A stretch of 64,000 bases of DNA from Sphingomonas cremea (lineage in GTDB: Bacteria > Pseudomonadota > Alphaproteobacteria > Sphingomonadales > Sphingomonadaceae). Location of the stretch: contig NZ_JAKFGM010000002.1 in assembly GCF_021502585.1 (NCBI RefSeq), positions 124,001 through 188,000 of the forward strand, in the 5' to 3' direction. The notes under the pieces were generated by a model. The model ran no database searches and was not told the origin of the DNA. It was given only the letters and a program-made list of their open reading frames with translations. Shown piece after piece: positions 26,777 through 34,260 of this stretch. Each line of letters starts with the position of its first letter. The stretch's first letter is position 1. The translations under genes were made by a program, and so were the position numbers.

Positions 26777-27335
26777 GGGAAATCAGGTGAGGAAGCAGGG
26801 CCAGGAGCAAATAGTAGATCAAGAGGATGACAAGAAGCGCCAGGTTCGAGCGCTTTTTAGTCACCCAGATTGCCAATGCGAGCGGAGGAAAGAACAGGCC
26901 TACCGAGAACCAGTCGCCCGGGCTTGCGAATGGGGGGAGGCCGAGCGCCCACTGGCCTGCGATGGCAAGCAGGTTGCACAGCAGTACGCCGCTAAGGATC
27001 AGGCGTTTGTGCGCGAAATAATAGCGGTCGAAATCTGGCCATTTTCCAGGATCGCGTGGAAAAACGAGGCGCGCTACCAGATAATAGATGGCGGTCAACA
27101 CGAACCCCCAAAACAGGCTAAGGTAACTTGCTGGGATGGTGCCGCGGACCGTCCACGCAACGCCCCAAAATGAGATTAAGTCGAGCGCGACGAACAATCC
27201 CAGCAATGGCGTCAGCCACCCGACCTGAACGCTGCCTCGCGTCTCCACTGCGCGCCCAAACCCGGCCAGCACCTCGGCCAGCGCCAGCCCGAGCAGCAGC
27301 CCGAACAGCGAAAAGACAAATTCAAAATTGCCCAT
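26772..27335 (-). CDS. Polytopic hypothetical membrane protein (paralogue B1)
   Basis: A 187-residue integral membrane protein with five or six hydrophobic segments, beginning MGNFEFVFSLFGLLLGLALA. It shares its plan with the protein encoded at 34261-34839: MGxF start, GLA-rich first helix, then W-x-x-P/A-L in the second helix, and FDRYYFAHKRLILSG matched there by LGRYFDENRAYFWAL. No family with known function is recognised. The ATG at 27335 is chosen because the first helix starts directly after it; six more codons upstream are open. Its last codon and stop fall inside hairpin unit 1. Confidence 0.72.
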   Translation of the reverse strand: MGNFEFVFSLFGLLLGLALAEVLAGFGRAVETRGSVQVGWLTPLLGLFVALDLISFWGVAWTVRGTIPASYLSLFWGFVLTAIYYLVARLVFPRDPGKWPDFDRYYFAHKRLILSGVLLCNLLAIAGQWALGLPPFASPGDWFSVGLFFPPLALAIWVTKKRSNLALLVILLIYYLLLALLPHLISQ

Positions 27336-27374
27336 ACGGTTCGCCCCCCGCACGGAACCATCTCATTCTAAATC

Positions 27375-27430
27375 AATGACCGCAATGGGTCGACTCCGGT
27401 CATGACCGGAATGGGTGGAAAGCGGACATT
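27375..27430 (+). repeat. Hairpin repeat units 2 and 3 (tandem)
   Basis: Two units in the same orientation share a CAT at their junction. Unit 2 (27375-27403) has the A-type left arm AATGACCGCAAT, with GGGTCGACTCC in place of the usual GGGTCGAAAGC. Unit 3 (27402-27430) reads ATGACCGGAAT, then GGGTGGAAAGCGGACATT. They fill most of the gap between divergent genes. Confidence 0.88.
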
Positions 27431-27450
27431 AAATGGGCGAGAAAGTCGCC

Positions 27451-27750
27451 ATGAAAGCGAATGACTACGCCGTTGCAGAGGCTTGGACCAAGGCTGGGCG
27501 AAGCCTTCTCGCTACCGCGCTTGCGTTAAGCGCTGTCCTATCTGGATTTGCTGCCTTCATTGTGCGGACATTTTTCGGTGGCGACGACGCCAACGTGATA
27601 GATGGCCTGCTACTGCTATTCGCCGGCGCAGCCGTTGCGACGGCTATTGGATTTAGGCGCGTTCAAACTCCGAGTTGGAAGCACTGGTCGGCTGTTGCCC
27701 TTCTGGCCGCTCCAGGAGGCTTATTCCTCCAGACCCAGGCGGTGCGCTAG
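27451..27750 (+). CDS. Small hypothetical membrane protein
   Basis: A protein of about 99 residues (MKANDYAVAEAWTKAGRSLL start) with two or three membrane segments (LLATALALSAVLSGFAAFIV, GLLLLFAGAAVATAIGF and possibly AVALLAAPGGLFLQ). I recognise no family. The ATG at 27451 has GAGAAAG upstream. An earlier in-frame ATG at 27433 abuts hairpin unit 3 and is less likely. The stop TAG at 27748-27750 directly joins the next hairpin-like repeat. Confidence 0.55.
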   Translation: MKANDYAVAEAWTKAGRSLLATALALSAVLSGFAAFIVRTFFGGDDANVIDGLLLLFAGAAVATAIGFRRVQTPSWKHWSAVALLAAPGGLFLQTQAVR

Positions 27751-27777
27751 CGACCGCTTTGGGTGGGAAGCTGCCAT
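27749..27777 (+). repeat. Hairpin repeat unit 4 (decayed)
   Basis: A diverged unit: AGCGACCGCTTT, loop GGGTGG, GAAGCTGCCAT. Arm pairing is partly lost. Orientation is as in the other units. It starts within the stop codon of the preceding small membrane protein gene. Confidence 0.75.
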
Positions 27778-27891
27778 ATCAGATACCCTGACGCGGCTCC
27801 CACCAAGTGGTCGCACGCGGCAACTCGCATTATAATCGAAGCCATCCTCCGGATCGAGCGTTTCACCCCCGCCAATCCAAGGAGAGTCTTT

Positions 27892-28077
27892 ATGCCAGCG
27901 AAATCCGCAGCACAGCAGAAAGCCGCCGGTGCGGCCCTCTCGGCCAAACGCGGCGAGACGCCGAAGAGCAAGCTCAAGGGCGCATCGAAGTCGATGGCCT
28001 CATCGATGAGTGAGAAGGAGCTTAAGAAGATGGCGTCGACCAGCCGCAAAGGCAAAGTCGAGCACAAATCGCCATAA
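27892..28077 (+). CDS. DUF3008 small basic protein
   Basis: A 61-residue Lys/Ser/Ala-rich protein. The sequence MPAKSAAQQKAAGAALSAKR, then KGASKSMASSMSEKELKKMA and STSRKGKVEHK, matches the DUF3008 family found in many proteobacteria. The function is unknown, and a nucleic-acid-associated or stress role is only a guess from the basic composition. AGGAGA seven bases before the ATG makes 27892 the clear start. Confidence 0.88.
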   Translation: MPAKSAAQQKAAGAALSAKRGETPKSKLKGASKSMASSMSEKELKKMASTSRKGKVEHKSP

Positions 28078-28165
28078 GAGAGCCATCGGCCCGCCGTTTC
28101 CCTCCGAATTGACGGCCTATTGCGGGTCTAAATGTGTGCAATAGATCGAGAGCGACCATTAGCTT

Positions 28166-28231
28166 AATGACCGGAATGGGTCGAAAGCGGTCATAACCGC
28201 TAATGACCGGAATGGGTGGAAAGCGGACATT
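28166..28231 (+). repeat. Hairpin repeat units 5 and 6 (tandem)
   Basis: Unit 5 (28166-28194) reads AATGACCGGAAT, GGGTCG, AAAGCGGTCAT. Unit 6 (28202-28231) reads AATGACCGGAAT, GGGTGG, AAAGCGGACATT. Both have the same orientation, 36 bases apart start to start, separated by AACCGCT. Confidence 0.92.
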
Positions 28232-28295
28232 AGCTTGACACCCAAGGCGTTCGGGCATTTCCTCCTAACGCTCGGTCAAAAGGGAGGGGAGACCC

Positions 28296-28445
28296 ATGGC
28301 TGAAGTTGGCAAGGAATCGCACGACCGTCGCACTGGCGAGGGCCGCAGGAGTGATGACAGGCGCAAGCACGGCGATGCAAGTCAGATGCCGCCAGAGGGC
28401 GACCGCCGGAAGGGAGATAGGCGTCAGGGAGATCGGCGGGATTAG
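28296..28445 (+). CDS. Small Arg/Asp-rich GDRR-repeat protein
   Basis: A 49-residue highly charged frame starting MAEVGKESHDRRTGEGRRSD and ending in a run of GDRR-type repeats (GDRRKGDRRQGDRRD). The ribosome-binding region AGGGAGGGGAG five bases upstream of the ATG is very strong, which makes translation likely. There is no membrane segment or signal peptide. I know of similar short RRxxDRR-rich proteins in proteobacteria, but none with an assigned function. It lies between two hairpin units and the Nudix gene. Confidence 0.6.
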   Translation: MAEVGKESHDRRTGEGRRSDDRRKHGDASQMPPEGDRRKGDRRQGDRRD

Positions 28446-28499
28446 GCTCGCACTGATCGGTAAAGCTGGAATGCACACGTTAGCATTGGGCCGCGTGTC

Positions 28500-28970
28500 T
28501 TAGTCCGATTGCGCTTCAAGAACCCGTTCGGGCACAAAAGCCTTAATCATATCGCGCAACTGCCCTGGCCTCACCAGATCCGCCGCATGCTTGATGCTTA
28601 CCCACTGCCGCTCACGCATATCCATTTCGGGCCACTGCAGCTCAACCGATACTACCTCGAGAGCGAACGTGATGACCTCAACGATCTTGGGCCTTTCGCC
28701 AAAGAGTTTTGGGGTCTTGTCATGAAGATAGCTACCCAACGCATTTGACCAGACCCTGCCGGTGACGCCCGCCTCTTCATAAGCTTCAATCGCGGCGGCC
28801 TCGTGGAGTTCTCGACCAGCAATCGGTTTGCCCTTTGGGATGGACCAATGGATATGTCCGTGACGACGTATCAGGAGAATTTCAGCTTCACTGCCCATAG
28901 CCGCTCGAAACGGGAGAACACCGGTTCGCATAGCTAAGCTCGGCCACTGTCGTTTGAAGCTGTAACTCAT
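28500..28970 (-). CDS. Nudix hydrolase
   Basis: A 156-residue Nudix protein with the diphosphoinositol-polyphosphate/Ap4A-hydrolase-like layout. It starts with FRAAMGSEAEILLIRRHGHI, then WSIPKGKPIAGRELHEAA, then the Nudix helix AIEAYEEAGVTG at about residues 59-70. The box reads E-A-Y-E-E-A-G-V with isoleucine where the REUxEExGU consensus has arginine, a substitution that the catalytic glutamates may tolerate. The substrate is unknown. The end of the gene faces the GDRR-repeat gene. Confidence 0.88.
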   Translation of the reverse strand: MSYSFKRQWPSLAMRTGVLPFRAAMGSEAEILLIRRHGHIHWSIPKGKPIAGRELHEAAAIEAYEEAGVTGRVWSNALGSYLHDKTPKLFGERPKIVEVITFALEVVSVELQWPEMDMRERQWVSIKHAADLVRPGQLRDMIKAFVPERVLEAQSD

Positions 28971-29067
28971 CCCTGCCCCCGGCAGTCAATTCTCACGGCG
29001 TAATTGGCTTTGACCTGCGGGGGAGTCGAGTCCTGAAATGACGAGAATGGCCATCTTAAAAAGCATG

Positions 29068-29133
29068 GATGTCAGGTAGTGTTGACATCGGTTCTCGCGT
29101 TTTGTATGTAAGGTAATGCTGACAATGTGTCAG
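29068..29133 (+). promoter_or_regulatory. Promoter with two palindromic operator candidates before the membrane protein/XRE pair
   Basis: A near-consensus sigma-70 promoter is visible: -35 TTGACA at 29082-29087, a 17-base spacer, and -10 TATGTA at 29105-29110. A perfect inverted repeat, GATGTCA (29068-29074) with TGACATC (29083-29089), overlaps the -35 box. A second perfect palindrome, CTGACA-ATG-TGTCAG (29119-29133), lies just downstream of the -10 box. Both contain TGTCA/TGACA half-sites, so one repressor, plausibly the XRE protein encoded at 29652, may bind both. Confidence 0.65.
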
Positions 29134-29155
29134 TCATATTTGACAGGAGAACATC

Positions 29156-29629
29156 ATGCTGTTCTATCGGTCTAAGGCCGGTGCTTCGAATTTGCCTGTT
29201 GGCGCTGCTCGCGCGCTTTCGCTGTTTGCCCTAGCGGCATACCCAGCAGGCGCGCTGATGCTCGACCTGTCGAAGAAGTCGCTCCCGGCAAGCTTAGGCG
29301 GCTACGCGCTCATATTGGCCGCGCTGATTTGTGCGGCGGCTCTCGTGAAATCTTCCTTGCAACGAATTGTCGCCGAGCAGCCGAGCAAACTGGACGAGTA
29401 TGAGCTTCAGCTTCGTAGCCGAGCGATGAACCTGGCCTATGGCGGCTTCACAGCGCTCGCTCTCGTGGCCGTGATCTACGCCGCCATTGCAAGCGACCAT
29501 GGGGGCTGGGTTCCCGTCAACTATGACCAATTCAACGGCCTTTTCTGGGGCGTTTTCTTGTACGCGGTTGTGATCCCCGTCGCAGTGCTCAGCTGGATGG
29601 TCGATGAGTCTTTCGAGACCGAGCGATGA
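29156..29629 (+). CDS. Hypothetical four-helix membrane protein paired with an XRE regulator
   Basis: A 157-residue integral membrane protein with four membrane segments (VGAARALSLFALAAYPAGAL, LGGYALILAALICAAALV, GGFTALALVAVIYAAIA, GLFWGVFLYAVVIPVAVLSW). A charged cytoplasmic loop, RIVAEQPSKLDEYELQLRSR, lies between helices 2 and 3. AGGAGA lies five bases before the ATG. It shares a likely operon with the small XRE regulator 22 bp downstream, an arrangement common for DUF2178-like membrane proteins with YozG-type regulators. The function is unknown. Confidence 0.72.
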   Translation: MLFYRSKAGASNLPVGAARALSLFALAAYPAGALMLDLSKKSLPASLGGYALILAALICAAALVKSSLQRIVAEQPSKLDEYELQLRSRAMNLAYGGFTALALVAVIYAAIASDHGGWVPVNYDQFNGLFWGVFLYAVVIPVAVLSWMVDESFETER

Positions 29630-29651
29630 TCGGGCGAGCAGGAGCCACGCA

Positions 29652-29849
29652 ATGAACAATCGTTTGCGGGTATTGAGAGCAGAGCGGGCGTGGAGCCAAG
29701 CTGATCTGGGTGCGCAACTAGGGGTATCGAGGCAAGCGGTGAACGCCATTGAAACTGGCAAGCACGATCCGTCCCTGCCGCTTGCATTCAAAATCGCACG
29801 GTTATTCGGCCTTTCAATCGAAACCATCTTTGACGAGCCGGTCGCGTAA
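29652..29849 (+). CDS. Small XRE-family (YozG-type) transcriptional regulator
   Basis: A 65-residue protein that is almost entirely one HTH_3 domain: NNRLRVLRAERAWSQADLGA (helix 2), VSRQAVNAIETGKHDPSLPL (recognition helix and turn), then AFKIARLFGLSIETIFDEP. The ATG at 29652 has AGGAG seven bases upstream. It lacks any sensor domain, like YozG-type regulators that pair with a membrane protein. The palindromes around the upstream promoter suggest that it represses its own operon. Confidence 0.88.
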   Translation: MNNRLRVLRAERAWSQADLGAQLGVSRQAVNAIETGKHDPSLPLAFKIARLFGLSIETIFDEPVA

Positions 29850-29862
29850 TGACACCTGCCGT

Positions 29863-29934
29863 AATGTCCGTTTTGGGTCGAAAGCTGCCATAACGCCGCT
29901 AACGGCAGGAATGAGTGGAAAGCGGACGGCCATT
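29863..29934 (+). repeat. Hairpin repeat units 7 and 8 (tandem, unit 8 decayed)
   Basis: Unit 7 (29863-29891) reads AATGTCCGTTTT, GGGTCG, AAAGCTGCCAT. Unit 8 (29901-29934) reads AACGGCAGGAAT, GAGTGG, AAAGCGGACGGCCATT, with an insertion in the right arm. Orientation is the same and the starts are 38 bases apart. They lie between the XRE gene and a convergent membrane-protein gene. Confidence 0.8.
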
Positions 29935-29937
29935 CGG

Positions 29938-30354
29938 TCACTTCACCAACAGAAAGAACGCAATGATGGCAACGCTTGAGATAATCGACGTTGTCCATCC
30001 CATCGCTCTTGAGTGGCTCCATCCAGACGCCGCAATAGCGGCCAGCAGCGCAACCATGCCGATCGAAAAGCTGATGGCCAGTAGCGGCCGAATTGCCGCC
30101 GTCGAACGCGCGGCCGTAACAGGCGGCGCATCGGGGTGCGCAATTGCGATCAACGCGCTCGAGGCCATGACTGCGATGACGAACGACACAGCGGCGACCG
30201 CCGACGCATGAGCGGCGACGAGCGAGCCTCGCGACTTTCGTCCGACGGTAAGAAACAGTGCCAGCATCGTTGCCGCAAATCCTCCGAAGAAGGCGCTCAC
30301 CGACCCAAGTTGCGTCGCAATCGCCATCAGATAGTCGGGCTTTAGCGGCACCAT
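29938..30354 (-). CDS. Hypothetical membrane protein
   Basis: A 138-residue protein with four hydrophobic segments (VSAFFGGFAATMLALFLTVG, HASAVAAVSFVIAVMASSAL, PLLAISFSIGMVALLAAIAA and SIISSVAIIAFFLLVK). The loops are short. I recognise no family. The ATG at 30354 lacks a strong ribosome-binding site, and an ATG nine codons later (MAIATQ) is an alternative. It converges on the XRE gene, with repeat units 7 and 8 between their ends, and is followed upstream by hairpin unit 9. Confidence 0.62.
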   Translation of the reverse strand: MVPLKPDYLMAIATQLGSVSAFFGGFAATMLALFLTVGRKSRGSLVAAHASAVAAVSFVIAVMASSALIAIAHPDAPPVTAARSTAAIRPLLAISFSIGMVALLAAIAASGWSHSRAMGWTTSIISSVAIIAFFLLVK

Positions 30355-30416
30355 GTCTTATCGAATGACCGCAAAACCCACAGTTTAGCAAGCGTCATCC
30401 CCGAAAGGCTTTGCCG

Positions 30417-30445
30417 AATGTCCGCTTTGGGTAGAAAGCAGACAT
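30417..30445 (+). repeat. Hairpin repeat unit 9
   Basis: AATGTCCGCTTT, loop GGGTAG, AAAGCAGACAT, in the common orientation. A possible half-unit (AATGACCGCAAAACCC) lies at 30364-30379. The units occupy the region between two divergent membrane-protein genes. Confidence 0.85.
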
Positions 30446-30519
30446 AGGCCAGCCGACGCTCCGGGGTCCTCTTGTGGTTCCTGTCTCATGGTGCGAAATG
30501 TCCGGTGAAAAGGGGGCCA

Positions 30520-31326
30520 ATGCCTTACCGCAAAGCTTGGCTTTACGTGCTGGCGCTGCTCGCGCTGACCTTCGTTGCCTTCTGGCCCGGATATTTCGCG
30601 AAGCTACCGGCCAAATTAATGGCCCATCACGCCCATGCGGCAAGCGCCGTCCTATGGATGATCCTCGCCATCTTGCAGAGCTGGACGATCCACCACGATC
30701 AATTCGCCTTGCACCGCAAAGTTGGCCTCGCAACCTTCATTCTCTTCCCATTCTTCCTGGTCGCGGGAATGTGGGTCATCCATGTCGAGGCGACGACCCT
30801 GGCCGGAGATTTCAATAGTCTTGAAGGCAGGCAGATTGCGCAGTTCGGCTGGTTCGATCCGCTGGCCAATATCGGCTTTGCCCTATTGTTCTGGGCGGGG
30901 CTTAAATATCGCCACAAGGTCCAGCTCCATGCCCGCTATATGCTGGCGACATTGCTGTTCGTGATCTCTCCGATCGGCTTCCGGTTGCTCGCTATCGGGA
31001 TCCCGTTCCTGAGATCCGATGAGAATTTTTCCTACGCCATGGCTGGCGGAAACCTCATCGCTTTTGCCATAGCGCTTTACCTATACCGTCAGGCGCCCAA
31101 GCATGGCCGGCCGTTCCTGATCGCCGCCGGTTTCATCGCGGCGCAGGAAATCACCTTCGAGACGCTGGGGCGCCTACCGGCTTGGGCGCCGATGTTCGCC
31201 AGCGTCTCCTATATTAATCTGCCATTCCTGCTCCTCCTGACCGGCATCGCCAGCGTTGGCATCGCCTGGCACGGCTGGGTCACCGGCGCGCGTCCAGGAA
31301 GTCCCAAGGTGGCGTTGGCGGCCTAA
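30520..31326 (+). CDS. DUF2306-like polytopic membrane protein
   Basis: A 268-residue membrane protein with about seven helices. A histidine-rich region, LMAHHAHAASAVLWMILAIL followed by WTIHHDQFALHRKVG at residues 33-68, resembles the conserved H-x-x-x-G / HRxxG core of DUF2306-type proteins. A second His cluster is in GLKYRHKVQLHARYM. Such conserved membrane histidines could bind heme or a metal, but no function is established. AAAGGGGG precedes the ATG at 30520. The preceding 16 open codons are probably not translated. Confidence 0.68.
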   Translation: MPYRKAWLYVLALLALTFVAFWPGYFAKLPAKLMAHHAHAASAVLWMILAILQSWTIHHDQFALHRKVGLATFILFPFFLVAGMWVIHVEATTLAGDFNSLEGRQIAQFGWFDPLANIGFALLFWAGLKYRHKVQLHARYMLATLLFVISPIGFRLLAIGIPFLRSDENFSYAMAGGNLIAFAIALYLYRQAPKHGRPFLIAAGFIAAQEITFETLGRLPAWAPMFASVSYINLPFLLLLTGIASVGIAWHGWVTGARPGSPKVALAA

Positions 31327-31385
31327 GACCGGCTAACTGAGGCCGACGCATATCAACTCCTCGACCGTGGCTCTCACGGTTGGCT

Positions 31386-31415
31386 AATGACCGCAATGGG
31401 TGGCAAGCGGTCATT
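31386..31415 (+). repeat. Hairpin repeat unit 10
   Basis: AATGACCGCAAT, GGGTGG, CAAGCGGTCATT, in the common orientation, with complementary outer arms of nine bases (AATGACCGC with GCGGTCATT). It lies eight bases beyond the stop of the minus-strand gene that ends at 31424. Confidence 0.9.
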
Positions 31416-31423
31416 AGAACACG

Positions 31424-32182
31424 TTAATTCGGCACTGCCTGCATTGCGTCTTTAAACGACCGCATCGGCAGGCCGTGCGCCTTGCAGAATTTGTAGCTCC
31501 CGTAGCGCTTGGTAAGCCTTTCGGCATTTTCTGGCGCCGGAAGCATTCCGGCCTTTTTGATATTATCGATCACATTGCCCTGAATCATATCCAGATATTC
31601 GAGGCGGCCTCGTATTCGCTCGATATCCTTAATGATCGCGTATCGAACTCCCGGATCCAGCGGTAAGCGGTGGGCCAGAGCGACAAATGCCGGCTCAACC
31701 GCGTTATTTTCAGCGTTCATTTCCGCCATTTCCGGGAGTAGCGCGTAATGGCCCGCCAGTTGACGCCTTAACGTCGGATCGAAGCTCCGGATCGTGCCGT
31801 CGCTCACGGCCGCCTCCCATGCGTCGGCTGGATAAATCTTTCCCGGCAATCGCAGGACGTAATGCAAATCATAGTCTTCCGAAAAGACAGGCGCCGGGTC
31901 CAATGTTGAACCACTTGCCAAAACGCGGTCCCGCAAGCGGCTAATCTGTGCCTGTAGACATGGGTAAATAACGCGATATTCGACCGCATAGTCATAGTGT
32001 TCGGCGAGCTCGGCACGGAGCGCGGACCTAGTCGCCTCGACATTGCGGTCCCAACTGCGATCTTCGGCCCATTGCTGCGCGGCAAGTGCGAGAAGCACGC
32101 CTGCCGTGACGATGACCAATTCAATGGCGATCGCGACCCAGTCCTGGGCCCGCAGCTTCGCTACGGCGCGCTTGAAGATCAT
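31424..32182 (-). CDS. Membrane-anchored hypothetical protein (paralogue A2)
   Basis: A 252-residue protein of the same plan as the product at 25946-26713. A short basic N terminus (FKRAVAKLRAQDWVAI) is followed by one membrane helix (IELVIVTAGVLLALAAQQWA), then EDRSWDRNVEATRSALRAEL and a helical soluble domain. The N-terminal pattern, W-V/AxxxLxIVxxGVxxxxQxxxW, is shared. The function is unknown. GGGAGG about six bases upstream supports the ATG at 32182. It is flanked by hairpin units 10 and 11. Confidence 0.72.
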   Translation of the reverse strand: MIFKRAVAKLRAQDWVAIAIELVIVTAGVLLALAAQQWAEDRSWDRNVEATRSALRAELAEHYDYAVEYRVIYPCLQAQISRLRDRVLASGSTLDPAPVFSEDYDLHYVLRLPGKIYPADAWEAAVSDGTIRSFDPTLRRQLAGHYALLPEMAEMNAENNAVEPAFVALAHRLPLDPGVRYAIIKDIERIRGRLEYLDMIQGNVIDNIKKAGMLPAPENAERLTKRYGSYKFCKAHGLPMRSFKDAMQAVPN

Positions 32183-32229
32183 TGCTTGCCCTCCCGGCTG
32201 AGCCTTACCGCAGCGGGCGGGCATTTCCT

Positions 32230-32258
32230 AATGACCGGAATGGGTCGAAAGCGGACAT
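32230..32258 (+). repeat. Hairpin repeat unit 11
   Basis: AATGACCGGAAT, GGGTCG, AAAGCGGACAT, in the common orientation. It lies between the divergently transcribed paralogue A2 and the amidotransferase gene. Confidence 0.9.
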
Positions 32259-32368
32259 AGCGCCACGGATGGCGGCCGCTTCTCAGGGTTTCACTCGATT
32301 TCCTTCTTCCTCCGCATGGCCATTAGCTGTCTTGGAAAATCATCACGGTCGGTCAGGAGTGAATGGTC

Positions 32369-33199
32369 ATGTGCCGTTGGCTCGCATATTCTGGAACACC
32401 GCTCCCGCTGGAGGCGCTTCTCTACAAGCCAAAGCATTCGCTGATCGACCAAAGCCTCCACGCCAAGCTCGGGCCGAACACGACCAATGGCGACGGATTT
32501 GGCGTCGGTTGGTACGGCGACGATGATGATCCGGCGCTGTACAAGGGCGTCGATCCCGCGTGGAACGATCAGAACCTGCGCGAGATTTCACGGCAAGTCC
32601 AATCGCACCTCATCTTTGCGCATATCCGGGCGTCGACGGGCTCACCCGTTCAATACACCAATTGCCATCCGTTTCGGCACGGCAAGTGGTTGTGGATGCA
32701 CAACGGGCAGATTGCCAACTTCGGTCTGGTCAAGCGCGACCTCACACTGGCGATTGCCCCCGACCTCTATCCCTTCGTCAAAGGCTCGAGCGATACCGAA
32801 ACCTTCTTCTTTCTCGCGCTGACCTTCGGGTTGGAGGACGACCCGCCGCTCGGCGTGGAGCGCGCTGTCGGTTTCATCGAACAGGTCTGCCGGCGCGCCG
32901 GCATTGATCATCCGGTCCGGATGAGCGTTGCCGTCAGCAATGGCCTGGACGTCTGGGCCTTTCGCTACTCAAGCGAGGGCCAGCCTCCGACATTATATTT
33001 CTCGACAAAGGTTTCGACCCTGCGCGAACAACATCCGGAAATTCCCGCTTTCCAAGCGCTTTCGGATGAATCGAGGATGGTTGTGTCGGAACCGCTTGGG
33101 GACCTTGAGGGCGCCTGGAACGAGCTTCCCGCATCCAGCTATGGTGTGGTCAAGCTGGGCCCAGACAATCTCAAGCAATTTACACCGCGAAACGACTAG
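32369..33199 (+). CDS. Class II glutamine amidotransferase (YafJ/EgtC-like)
   Basis: A 276-residue protein starting MCRWLAYSGTPLPLEALLYK. Cys2 becomes the N-terminal nucleophile after Met removal, the hallmark of class II (GATase_4) amidotransferases. Further conserved pieces are GPNTTNGDGFGVGWYG near residues 35-50, FAHIRASTGSPVQYTNCHPF near 85-104 and WMHNGQIANF near 110-119. The catalytic context therefore looks intact. I choose the ATG at 32369 rather than the one two codons upstream because it puts Cys at position 2 and has AGGAG nine bases away. No partner synthase domain is present. The substrate is unknown. Confidence 0.88.
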   Translation: MCRWLAYSGTPLPLEALLYKPKHSLIDQSLHAKLGPNTTNGDGFGVGWYGDDDDPALYKGVDPAWNDQNLREISRQVQSHLIFAHIRASTGSPVQYTNCHPFRHGKWLWMHNGQIANFGLVKRDLTLAIAPDLYPFVKGSSDTETFFFLALTFGLEDDPPLGVERAVGFIEQVCRRAGIDHPVRMSVAVSNGLDVWAFRYSSEGQPPTLYFSTKVSTLREQHPEIPAFQALSDESRMVVSEPLGDLEGAWNELPASSYGVVKLGPDNLKQFTPRND

Positions 33200-33238
33200 C
33201 CACCGTCGGCCCAAGCCTTAAGCGTTCGTCGCGCCTGT

Positions 33239-33302
33239 AACGTCCGCGCTGGGCCGAAAGCAGGCATTCGCCTAAGGCAGCTTTGGGTGGAAAGCGGCCA
33301 TT
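33239..33302 (+). repeat. Hairpin repeat units 12 and 13 (tandem)
   Basis: Unit 12 (33239-33268) reads AACGTCCGCGCT, GGGCCG, AAAGCAGGCATT. Unit 13 (33273-33302) reads TAAGGCAGCTTT, GGGTGG, AAAGCGGCCATT. Both are diverged in one arm, have the common orientation, and start 34 bases apart. Confidence 0.82.
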
Positions 33303-33413
33303 GGGTCGACCATGCAAGTTCGCGCGACCGGCCGCTTTGTATTTGGCTTAGGTTCATTTTGCGGTGCGTTTATTAGCGGCGCCAAAACCCGTGTGGTGTT
33401 GAGGGAGATATTC

Positions 33414-34196
33414 ATGGCGAGTTTGAAAGCACTTATGGCGACGGGCATGCTGGCCGCGTCCGCGCTGCCAGCGATGGCAATTGCTCAGCAGGCGCCGACC
33501 GCCAGCATCGCCGAAATGGCGAGCACGCCGCTGGTGCGCGTCAACATCCAGGAATCTTTGAAGACGCCACCGGACGAAGCCAGCATGACGGTCGGAACGC
33601 AAGCCAAGGCGGCGACAGCCACCGAAGCGGTCGCGCTCAACAAGGCGAAGACGGAGAAGCTGCTCGCCACGATCCGCGCTGCCGGGATCCGCGAACGCGA
33701 TATTCAGACGCAGGGCATTCAGCTCAATCCCGACTATCGTTGGGACAATGAACCAGGCGGGCGCGGAAAGCAGACGCTGATAGGCTATATCGCCGGCAAT
33801 TCGGTGCTGATCAAAACGCGCAATATCGAAAAGCTGACGTCGCTGCTCGATGCGCTGACGACCGCCGGCGCGGACACCGTCTACGGGCCGAGTTTCGCCA
33901 TTTCCGACCCAGCGCCTTTACGGAAGGAGGCGCGCATCCGTGCGATGGCACGCGGCCAAGCCGAAGCCACGGAATATGCCCGCAATAACGGTTACGCCTC
34001 GGTCCGGCTGCTTTCGGTAGAAGAGGGCGTATCTTATCGCGGCACCGACGTGATCGTGACGGGCGCTCAGGTTGGCAACGCCATGGCCCCGCCGCCACCG
34101 CCACCCCCCGCACCCGAGCGCGGCGGAGGCATCGTCGCTCCTGGCCAACTGGAAACGGCAGTCTCGCTCAGCCTGCTATATCGCATGGAACGCTAA
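33414..34196 (+). CDS. SIMPL-domain (DUF541) periplasmic protein
   Basis: A 260-residue secreted protein. A signal peptide (ALMATGMLAASALPAMAIAQ) is followed by the SIMPL/DUF541 domain: PPDEASMTVGTQAKAATATE at about residues 52-71, the helix KTEKLLATIRAAGIRERDIQ, QTQGIQLNPDYRW, and the C-terminal half with ARGQAEATEYARNNGYASVR. A short proline run (PPPPPPPAP) interrupts the domain near residue 230. SIMPL proteins form ring-like periplasmic oligomers; some are linked to oxidative stress. The start at 33414 has GGGAGA six bases upstream. Confidence 0.88.
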   Translation: MASLKALMATGMLAASALPAMAIAQQAPTASIAEMASTPLVRVNIQESLKTPPDEASMTVGTQAKAATATEAVALNKAKTEKLLATIRAAGIRERDIQTQGIQLNPDYRWDNEPGGRGKQTLIGYIAGNSVLIKTRNIEKLTSLLDALTTAGADTVYGPSFAISDPAPLRKEARIRAMARGQAEATEYARNNGYASVRLLSVEEGVSYRGTDVIVTGAQVGNAMAPPPPPPPAPERGGGIVAPGQLETAVSLSLLYRMER

Positions 34197-34222
34197 AGAT
34201 TGCTGCGGCCCGCTAGCTTGCT

Positions 34223-34251
34223 AATGTCCGCAATGGGTGGAAACCGGTCAT
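34223..34251 (+). repeat. Hairpin repeat unit 14
   Basis: AATGTCCGCAAT, GGGTGG, AAACCGGTCAT, in the common orientation. It lies between the convergent ends of the SIMPL gene and the paralogue B2 gene. Confidence 0.88.
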
Positions 34252-34260
34252 AGCGACTGG

